Part shown: positions 46,903 to 52,761 of the stretch, one piece after another
How positions within the stretch are numbered: position 1 is the first letter of the stretch
Layout of the letters: each line of letters starts with the position of its first letter
DNA from: a virus
Virus record (IMG/VR): IMGVR_UViG_3300014492_000001
Location: 1 to 52,761 of that record
Direction: 5' to 3' (one strand)
Length of the DNA: 52,761 nt
Notes under the pieces: model-generated
What the model was told of the DNA's origin: nothing
Seen by the model: only the letters and a program-made list of their open reading frames with translations
Databases searched by the model: none
Program-made: the position numbers and the translations under genes

Positions 46903-47177
46903 TGGCTAAGTTCGAAGAAGATTTAGACGAGCAGACTGGGGTAACTCCGAAGAAGAAGAGCCCTGCAGATATGCAGAAGTCTCCACTCGACCTCTTGAAT
47001 GACGCCGTCGACGAAACCGCCGAGAAGCGCCAAGACGACTTAAACGACACCTGGGGAGTGGTAAACGGAGAACCTCACCACGGGCACGACAACACGAATA
47101 ATAGAACTCCAGGGTCTAATGCCAGCGAAGGTCGCGGAGACCACAAATGGGGCATCAACGATAACGGTTCCAAATAA
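46902..47177 (+). CDS. Small hydrophilic hypothetical protein
   Basis: The 91-residue protein is highly charged and seems disordered (EEDLDEQTGVTPKKKSPADM, NDTWGVVNGEPHHGHDNTNN). Not recognised; it may be a scaffold-like or minor head protein. Confidence 0.5.
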   Translation: MAKFEEDLDEQTGVTPKKKSPADMQKSPLDLLNDAVDETAEKRQDDLNDTWGVVNGEPHHGHDNTNNRTPGSNASEGRGDHKWGINDNGSK

Positions 47178-47204
47178 TCAAATACGCATTTAGACTTTTA
47201 AATA

Positions 47205-48149
47205 ATGGATGTTCAACACGAGATCGTGTCGCTTTTGAAGCAGCTAGCATCTGAGCTTGGCTATACTCCCAGCATGAGGGAGTTTCATCAAAAATCAGGC
47301 ATATCGGAAAGAAGACTCTTTAAGGCTTTCGGAGCCTATAGCGTAGCCGTTCAAGCGGCGGGACTAGAACCAAACAAGCCCGGTAAGAGAAAGATTACAA
47401 ACTCTATTTTCGAAGTTTCGATCGAGCAACACCTCGAAGATTATCAACCGAATGAACATAAAGAGAGAAAGCCCTATTCTACGATGGCGGTTATTTCAGA
47501 CATCCACTGGCCGTTTCACTGCCAAAGGGTGATTGACAAGTTCTACGAACACATTAAAGAACATCAACCTGCGTACGTTATCCTCGATGGCGATGCTAAA
47601 GACATGTACTCTCATTCTAAGTTTCCAAGGTCCCATAACATCTTCACTCCTATCGAAGAAGAGAAGATGGCGAGAAATCTAAATGAGACGTTCTGGAAAG
47701 AAGTGAAGAAGCGTTGTCCTAAAGCGAAGTGCATTCAGATCCTCGGTAATCATGACGTTCGTCCCCTTAAGAGAACCCTGGAAACCGCTCCCACAATGGA
47801 GCATTGGATCGAGAAGTATTTCGAGGAGCTATTCACCTATCCAGGTGTGGAGACCATCTTTGATTCTCGTCAGGAGCTTCTGTTTGATGATGTGCTTATA
47901 TTCCACGGTTACAGAGGCGCTGTAAATGCTCACAGGGATTACACGCTCTTAAATTGCATCACCGGCCATACTCACGTCGGCGGGACTTCTTTCCGTAGAA
48001 TCCGTGGTCAGGTTCTCTGGGAGTTGAAGACCGGATACGCAGGAGATCCGGAAGCAAAGGGGCTTACCTACACACCTCAGAAGACGACGCATTGGACGCA
48101 TGGATTCGGATACGTCTGGGCTTGGGGCCCTCAGTTTATTCCTGCTTAA
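47205..48149 (+). CDS. Metallophosphoesterase fused to a homing-endonuclease-type DNA-binding repeat
   Basis: Residues 10-57 (LLKQLASELGYTPSMREFHQ, RLFKAFGAYSVAVQAAGLEPN) match the helix-turn-helix repeat found in intron endonucleases (HNH_repeat type: G.tPs.reF....g.s......FGs...Av.aAGl.P). From residue 92 the protein has the calcineurin-like set ISDIHWPFH, LDGDAKD, LGNHD, FHGYRG and GHTHVGG, so all metal ligands are present. It may cut phosphodiesters or nucleotides in DNA-bound form. It lies in the head operon. Confidence 0.8.
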   Translation: MDVQHEIVSLLKQLASELGYTPSMREFHQKSGISERRLFKAFGAYSVAVQAAGLEPNKPGKRKITNSIFEVSIEQHLEDYQPNEHKERKPYSTMAVISDIHWPFHCQRVIDKFYEHIKEHQPAYVILDGDAKDMYSHSKFPRSHNIFTPIEEEKMARNLNETFWKEVKKRCPKAKCIQILGNHDVRPLKRTLETAPTMEHWIEKYFEELFTYPGVETIFDSRQELLFDDVLIFHGYRGAVNAHRDYTLLNCITGHTHVGGTSFRRIRGQVLWELKTGYAGDPEAKGLTYTPQKTTHWTHGFGYVWAWGPQFIPA

Positions 48150-48168
48150 GCTGTGTTACGGTGAGCAC

Positions 48169-49059
48169 ATGGATCTGATTACTTACAAATCTCTGCCGGC
48201 TTCAGATCAAATCAGACTTAAGAACTCTTCAAAGGTGGCAGACTCGCTCGAGATTTACTGGGCGAGAAAGATATCGGGCCACCTTGAAGATCTCACTCCA
48301 ATAGTCTTAGAAAGTCTTAGACACACTGGCAGGGTTCCTCAAATCAATCTGGATGATCTATTCATAGAACACTTCTTTGACGTATCTACTAAGGCGATGC
48401 GTTACGCGATGACCGAAGTCGAGGAGCGGGGAAAGGTTAAAAAGGTCGTAAAGGCCGCCAAGTTTCCAGTAGCTCGGATTCCAAAGAGTCTCGAAGGACT
48501 CATGAAGCTCTATGATCTTTGGCGCAAGGGGAAGTACAAGCCTAAGCGTGCAGTAAAACAAGCTAAGGCAATCAAGGACCTCTATCTCAAAAAGGTTCGA
48601 TCTGTTTGGGAAGAACACTCCGAGGACTTTCGCAAGGGCAATGTAGCGACTCAGGAACTTGTAGTTCAAGAGATCAAAGAGGCTGCGAATACAACCATAT
48701 CCAGGGCGAAGAACATTGTACGCACCGAATCCACTTCGTATTACAACCAGGCTCGCAAGGAATTCTATGACGAATCTGAAGACATCACTCATTACCTTTT
48801 CCTGGCAATACGGGACGCTGCTACTTCACCTTGGTGTACTCCTCTTACAATTCGCGGTTACCGTGGTCGTAGTGGTTTGGTTTATGCGAAGACCGATCCC
48901 CTCTGTGATAAAGAGAGACCCGCATGCCACCCAGGGTGCCGGAGCGAGTATCTTCCGCTCAACAGATTGAACCCGGCGCATCTCAAGTACATCCAAAACC
49001 TGAGCATTCAACGTCGCGAGAACACCTGCTTCCCTCTCTTGAAGGGATGGCGTTCCTAA
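48169..49059 (+). CDS. Head morphogenesis protein (Mu gpF / SPP1 gp7 type)
   Basis: The product from ATG 48169 has 296 residues. It has a helical first half and the family's C-terminal signature: NIVRTESTSYYNQARKEFYD, FLAIRDAATSPWCTPLTIRG and CHPGCRSEYLPLNRL (R.E....n..r...; C..l.g; HP.CRc...p). A few copies bind the portal in the capsid. An upstream frame from 48100 overlaps the phosphoesterase and is not used. Confidence 0.8.
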   Translation: MDLITYKSLPASDQIRLKNSSKVADSLEIYWARKISGHLEDLTPIVLESLRHTGRVPQINLDDLFIEHFFDVSTKAMRYAMTEVEERGKVKKVVKAAKFPVARIPKSLEGLMKLYDLWRKGKYKPKRAVKQAKAIKDLYLKKVRSVWEEHSEDFRKGNVATQELVVQEIKEAANTTISRAKNIVRTESTSYYNQARKEFYDESEDITHYLFLAIRDAATSPWCTPLTIRGYRGRSGLVYAKTDPLCDKERPACHPGCRSEYLPLNRLNPAHLKYIQNLSIQRRENTCFPLLKGWRS

Positions 49060-49101
49060 AACCTGATGACAAGGGATTAGATTCCACTTACGATCTTCTC
49101 T

Positions 49102-50691
49102 ATGTCAGTAAAGAAACTCATCGCTGGTAAACACTCATGCGTAGGACATCTGTCCTCTGGGGATGCTATCGGAGAGAATAAAGCGCGTCTTGAGAAGAAG
49201 GCGATGCTCGTTTACTGCGGTTCTTTTGATTCTATGGATGGCCCGGTCGAGATCACGGAAGATCATATTGACCAACTCATCCTGAATCATAACCTAAGAC
49301 TAGAGAAATTGACTCAGCTAGCTAGCGATCCCGCTCATATAGAGAAATCGATGCCACCGCTTCAACTAGATCACAGCACCTCCGCTAGAGATACGGTGGG
49401 GAGAGTTGTTGGAAAGCTGAGCAAGGGCCAGTACACGCGCCCCGACGGTGAGACCGTGCCCTGCCTAGAGTGCGACAAGGTGATCGTTCTCGGGTCCGAT
49501 AATGCGGAAAAGGTTGCCGATGGCCGCTGGTCGAACGTGAGCATTGGAGCTGATCTAGATAAGGGAGTTCTTAGTGAGCTCTCGATTACCCCTTTCCCTG
49601 CCGCCGAGAATGCTGCCCTGTTGGCGGCTAAGAAGAATTCTGAATTGTCACAAGGAGACGCTATGCACGAGAAACTGAAGAAGCACTTAATGAAAGAACA
49701 CGGAATGGAAGAAGGCTCTGCTGAAGAGATGTGCCATGCGATGCATAAGCACCTCGTAGAAAAGCTCGGCATGGACCACACCAAGGCCGCAGAACACCTT
49801 TCCTCAATGAACGAGTACGAGACCAAGGCGTTAATGAAGCACCTCGCAGAATCTACTCAGGTTCCTAGCGCTGAAAAACTCTCTGCCGAAGAAGAAGAGA
49901 AGAAAAAGCTTGCCGAGAAGGAAGAGGAAGAAAAGAAGAAGTTGGCCGATGACGTGAAGGAAGACGAGAAAAAGAATCTCGCTGACGACGTTAAAGAGAA
50001 GGAAGAAAAGCTTTCCGCCGCTCGCGCCAAGATTATTACCCTCTCCAAAGGATTGAAGACCGGACTTAAGGAAACCAAACTTAAAACCCGCGAACAGTCT
50101 ATTATTGCTCGCGTAGCACGTCTTCGTTCGATGGCGAAGATTACCCCAGCAGAGCAAAAAAAGATCAACCTTGCTGAGCTTTCTACTAAGCCAGAGGCTG
50201 AATTAGACGCGTTCTTCAAGGGCTATGAGATCCGCGAGAACGTAATCGATGCGCGCGTGATCGGTACGACCCGCGCTCTTAGCCTCGCTGCCTTGAAGAA
50301 AGAAACTAAAGAAGTCCGCATGAGCCGCCTTGAAGCTGAAGGCCGTAAGGATATGGGAATGCCGATGGACGAGGAGCAAAAGAAAGCTCTCGCCGATGCA
50401 GATCCTCATAAAGAAATGGCTCAAGAGACTCAAGTTCCGCACGACGAAATGTTGAAGCATCTCGGAGATATGCTCGCGTCTTACGATCAACGCGACGCTG
50501 TCATGGCTCACGTTCAGAAGATGATGGAAATGAAACACATGAGTGACATGGCTCCGGAGCAAGCCGAGAGCACCGAAAAACAAATGTCTGCACTTGCGGA
50601 AAACGTAAACAGGCTTCAAACTCAATTCCAAGACCTCATCTCGTTGATCGGGGATACCGCCGGAATTAAGTCTGAAGACTTAGCTGAGTAA
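49102..50691 (+). CDS. Prohead protease-scaffold fusion (Mu gpI type)
   Basis: The 529-residue protein has a protease domain (about 1-185) with MLVYCGSFDSMDGPVEITED, PPLQLDHSTSARDTVGRVVG (catalytic His) and WSNVSIGADLDKGVLSELSI with Ser, and then TPFPAAENAALLA. From about 190 it is a long, charged helical scaffold with KKKLAEKEEEEKKKLADDV repeats. Mu I/Z shows the same fusion. An internal start at 49663 can make the scaffold alone. Confidence 0.75.
   Translation: MSVKKLIAGKHSCVGHLSSGDAIGENKARLEKKAMLVYCGSFDSMDGPVEITEDHIDQLILNHNLRLEKLTQLASDPAHIEKSMPPLQLDHSTSARDTVGRVVGKLSKGQYTRPDGETVPCLECDKVIVLGSDNAEKVADGRWSNVSIGADLDKGVLSELSITPFPAAENAALLAAKKNSELSQGDAMHEKLKKHLMKEHGMEEGSAEEMCHAMHKHLVEKLGMDHTKAAEHLSSMNEYETKALMKHLAESTQVPSAEKLSAEEEEKKKLAEKEEEEKKKLADDVKEDEKKNLADDVKEKEEKLSAARAKIITLSKGLKTGLKETKLKTREQSIIARVARLRSMAKITPAEQKKINLAELSTKPEAELDAFFKGYEIRENVIDARVIGTTRALSLAALKKETKEVRMSRLEAEGRKDMGMPMDEEQKKALADADPHKEMAQETQVPHDEMLKHLGDMLASYDQRDAVMAHVQKMMEMKHMSDMAPEQAESTEKQMSALAENVNRLQTQFQDLISLIGDTAGIKSEDLAE
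49663..50691 (+). CDS. Scaffold protein from an internal in-frame start
   Basis: AAGGAG at 49652-49657 precedes ATG 49663 by five bases, giving a 342-residue product (MHEKLKKHLMKEHGMEEGSA...) identical to the protease C-terminus. This is the arrangement of Mu Z and lambda Nu3, where the nested scaffold is in excess. The function is inferred from geometry. Confidence 0.6.
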   Translation: MHEKLKKHLMKEHGMEEGSAEEMCHAMHKHLVEKLGMDHTKAAEHLSSMNEYETKALMKHLAESTQVPSAEKLSAEEEEKKKLAEKEEEEKKKLADDVKEDEKKNLADDVKEKEEKLSAARAKIITLSKGLKTGLKETKLKTREQSIIARVARLRSMAKITPAEQKKINLAELSTKPEAELDAFFKGYEIRENVIDARVIGTTRALSLAALKKETKEVRMSRLEAEGRKDMGMPMDEEQKKALADADPHKEMAQETQVPHDEMLKHLGDMLASYDQRDAVMAHVQKMMEMKHMSDMAPEQAESTEKQMSALAENVNRLQTQFQDLISLIGDTAGIKSEDLAE

Positions 50692-50700
50692 GGAGAAGAA

Positions 50701-51150
50701 ATGGGAACTCAAGACGCACGGTTTAGTAATCAGATTTTTCGCTACGATAACCCCATCATCTTGGCATGCCGCCGAGATCAAGCAGTATTCATCGGTGTTC
50801 GTATTCCATACGACGCTACTGGATACCTGCCGGGACAAGTCCTAGCTTATAACCCTACCGATGGGCTCTACTACAAGTACAGCGCATCCCTTCCTTCGGA
50901 TCAGGGTGGTGGAGCTGTCTCCGGCACTCTTACCGCATCCGTTGTTCTGTTCGACCAAGCAAACCAAGATCAACAGCTTGCTGATGGAAGTGGTTTGGCT
51001 GGTGTTTCCGGCGCTTCGCTGGTTCGCGCTTTGGCTGGTGCGGTTGTCTACACTGCAAATCTTATCGACTACACTTCACAAGCGAAGTCCCAACTCGGCG
51101 GAAAAGACCGTGTTGATGCTGGTGGTGTTGGCTTAACTCGGTTCTACTAA
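50701..51150 (+). CDS. Capsid decoration protein
   Basis: The 149-residue beta-rich protein lies between the scaffold and the major capsid gene, where lambda gpD-like decoration proteins occur. It has FIGVRIPYDATGYLPGQVLA and GTLTASVVLFDQANQDQQLA, and the ending VDAGGVGLTRFY, in agreement with gpD-type proteins (ylpGqvla....G.y..Y). A good AAGGAGA site precedes ATG 50701. Confidence 0.7.
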   Translation: MGTQDARFSNQIFRYDNPIILACRRDQAVFIGVRIPYDATGYLPGQVLAYNPTDGLYYKYSASLPSDQGGGAVSGTLTASVVLFDQANQDQQLADGSGLAGVSGASLVRALAGAVVYTANLIDYTSQAKSQLGGKDRVDAGGVGLTRFY

Positions 51151-51160
51151 GGGGGATTTT

Positions 51161-52273
51161 ATGGCTAATGAATTTTTTACTGATGAGTACACTGCAGTTA
51201 TGCAGAAGCTCATTTTCGAAGTGGTGAATGATCCGAGTACCTACCAAGGATCTCGTATCCTTCCAGCAGTGGCGATTCCTGTTAAGAAGATTCGTACCGA
51301 AGTGGTCGAAGCTTCCGGTGGGTTGACTCTTGAGCATGTTCGCGGAACTGATGTCCAATACGTTCAGTCTTTCGGCAGCCGCGTTCAAGAGTACGTCGCT
51401 CCAGAGTACAAGGAAGCGATTCACTACGACGAAGACAAGATCTTGAACTTCCGCGAATTGGGGCAAAACGATGTCTCTAAGCGCGGTATCCGTATGCTGA
51501 TCAATGAAGACATCAAGCGTTTGAATAGACGCCTTGAAGCCCGCATCGAGAAGCTTCGTTGGGATAACATCTTCAACGGCGGTTTTAGCTACCAAGGGAA
51601 GACTTTCTCCTTCGGTATTCCTGCACAGAACAAGGTGGCTCCGATTACTGCCCTTTGGTCTACGGACGGGATCAACGCTAACGCTGCTGCAAACCCATTG
51701 ATCGACATTCGATATTGGTTGCAAGGTGGATACGCTCCTTACCGCAAGTACAACATCTTGCGCATGATCATGAACCCTAATACCGCTCGTTGGATCTTGG
51801 ACAACGCGAACACTCGCTCGTTCTTGACCTCTTATGGTGCGAATCCTTTGCTCGGTGAATACACCGTTCAGAAGGTTCTCGGGCTCCTCGTGCCAGGCGC
51901 ACCCGAGGTCTTGATCTATAACGGTTGGTGGCAGCAAGAGTCCATCGGCAGCGGAACGACCAATACTGGTCTTCCTGCGGTCGCTGGTCAGATCACTGTC
52001 GCAAACGCAACCTACTTCATCCCAGATGGCTCGATCTTCTTCGAAGCGGCCCTTCCTGGTGGTGACAAGATTGGTGAGTTCGTGGAAGGCATTCACTTGG
52101 CTTCCGGGACTGTCGACAGCCCAGGCTACGGTAAGTTCATCGTCCCAGAAGAGAATATCGCTCCTGGTACGAAGGGCGGACCAGGTAATCCATACATCGA
52201 CGTTATCGCGGGTGTCCGTGGTGGCGTAAAGTTGGATCGTGCATGGGACGTGTTGACCGCTCAAGTTAGCTAA
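51161..52273 (+). CDS. Major capsid protein (gpE/HK97 fold)
   Basis: The 370-residue protein has features of gpE-type capsid proteins: LPAVAIPVKKIRTEVVEASG, APEYKEAIHYDEDKILNFRE, LINEDIKRLNRRLEARIEKL, NILRMIMNPNTARWILDNAN, and a C-terminal DVIAGVRGGVKLDRAWDVLT. It has a strong ribosome binding site (AAGGGGGAT) and a terminator after it, as expected for the most highly expressed virion gene. Confidence 0.85.
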   Translation: MANEFFTDEYTAVMQKLIFEVVNDPSTYQGSRILPAVAIPVKKIRTEVVEASGGLTLEHVRGTDVQYVQSFGSRVQEYVAPEYKEAIHYDEDKILNFRELGQNDVSKRGIRMLINEDIKRLNRRLEARIEKLRWDNIFNGGFSYQGKTFSFGIPAQNKVAPITALWSTDGINANAAANPLIDIRYWLQGGYAPYRKYNILRMIMNPNTARWILDNANTRSFLTSYGANPLLGEYTVQKVLGLLVPGAPEVLIYNGWWQQESIGSGTTNTGLPAVAGQITVANATYFIPDGSIFFEAALPGGDKIGEFVEGIHLASGTVDSPGYGKFIVPEENIAPGTKGGPGNPYIDVIAGVRGGVKLDRAWDVLTAQVS

Positions 52274-52286
52274 GCTGCTCCGTATT

Positions 52287-52318
52287 GGGGGGAGGGATAA
52301 AATCCTCCCCCTTCTTTT
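52287..52318 (+). terminator. Terminator after the major capsid gene
   Basis: GGGGGAGGGAT and ATCCTCCCCC form a long G-C stem with one bulged base and a short AAA loop, followed by TTCTTTT. It is 13 bp after the capsid stop codon and probably lets part of transcription continue to the next gene. Confidence 0.75.
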
Positions 52319-52339
52319 AACCCGAAAGGACTCCCCGAA

Positions 52340-52729
52340 ATGGAAACTCAGACTGAAAAGACTAAAATGACGAACCCTCCTCAATCTCAAACCCAAATGG
52401 TTGCCGCAGAGAAGACGAAGAAGATGTACAAGCTCGTTGCTCTCCAGCCTTTTAACGTTGGCGAGGTAGAGTGGAAGGAAGGCCAGATCGTTCGCGACGG
52501 CACGAAGACTATTTTCCCAGGCGAGATTATCGAAGTAGACGGAAGACGTGCTCGTGACCTCTGCAAGAAGATCGAAGGCGGCTATGCTTTCTCAGGAGAG
52601 CGTTACAATGCCGATCAGGATCTTCCTAAACACAATTTAACTCGCGCTCGTTTAGCGACGGCTGCAGACCTTGTCGAAAAGGCTGGTCCGATTACCCCGT
52701 TTGATGATGAAAATCGTTTCGAGGACTGA
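52340..52729 (+). CDS. Hypothetical protein after the major capsid gene
   Basis: The 129-residue protein has a polar N-terminus, then YKLVALQPFNVGEVEWKEGQ and IVRDGTKTIFPGEIIEVDGR, a beta-rich segment, and an alpha-helical ARARDLCKK-like part. Similar small proteins follow capsid genes in Mu-like phages; function unknown. Its last 91 bases are within the terminal repeat. Confidence 0.65.
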   Translation: METQTEKTKMTNPPQSQTQMVAAEKTKKMYKLVALQPFNVGEVEWKEGQIVRDGTKTIFPGEIIEVDGRRARDLCKKIEGGYAFSGERYNADQDLPKHNLTRARLATAADLVEKAGPITPFDDENRFED

Positions 52730-52761
52730 CCTTAGGGCTTTATTCGGGGAGTTCGAAGGGT
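52639..52761. repeat. Terminal direct repeat, right copy
   Basis: Exact copy of positions 1-123. It should be counted once in the circular map. Confidence 0.95.

Noticed and set aside
51062-52396. 444-codon minus-strand open frame opposite the major capsid gene
   Set aside because: The capsid gene on the plus strand is clear. The antisense frame is a codon-bias shadow without a recognisable domain.

Overview
The window is a complete, circularly mapping genome of a contractile-tailed (myovirus-type) bacteriophage. The first 123 bases are repeated exactly as the last 123, so the unique length is about 52,638 bp and one gene (52340-52729) runs across the join. The host cannot be named. Small lipoproteins with clear lipoboxes and several Sec signal peptides fit a Gram-negative host. 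No integrase, transposase or tRNA gene was recognised.

Layout. Virion genes run on the + strand from about 35.1 kb, through the end of the window, round the join and on to about 17.1 kb. The order is: RHH-like regulator, small and large terminase, a CsrA-like protein, a sugar module (glycosyltransferase, RmlB-like, RmlC-like), portal, a fibre/coiled-coil block, a DNA-binding-repeat/metallophosphoesterase fusion, Mu gpF-like head protein, protease-scaffold, decoration protein and major capsid protein. From 1 to 17 kb the order is Mu-like: connector and tail completion genes, sheath, tube, tail chaperone with a -1 frameshift, tape measure, circularisation/hub/spike/wedge baseplate genes, fibre, then three proteins with Sec signals. 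A probable lysis region (17.4-19.1 kb) holds a holin-like protein, a DUF5675-like protein and a lipoprotein.

19.1-24.7 kb is accessory: an Fe(II)/2OG dioxygenase (PhyH type), a minus-strand SDR epimerase/glycosyltransferase cluster, a SAM methyltransferase, an HNH endonuclease, a ParB-like protein and a Dam-type methylase carrying an 18-copy 9-bp repeat. A minus-strand XRE repressor and a plus-strand Fis-type HTH protein flank a 337-bp control region at about 25 kb. The early operon (25.3-35 kb) encodes a replication initiator with internal iterons (candidate origin), a primase-polymerase, a DnaB/RecA-like helicase, a RecE-like exonuclease, a RecT annealing protein, a RuvC-like resolvase and many small proteins.

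The most unusual feature is the way HNH endonuclease genes sit in essential genes. One lies exactly at the start of the tail tube gene, leaving the tube frame with no ATG/GTG/TTG before its conserved N-terminus. Another lies in another frame inside the 5' end of recT, while the recT frame stays open for about 154 codons through it. Neither insertion leaves obvious room for a self-splicing intron. Other points of note are the CsrA-like regulator, the Sec-exported fibre-like proteins, the sugar genes inside the virion operon, and in-frame tandem repeats in two unrelated genes.
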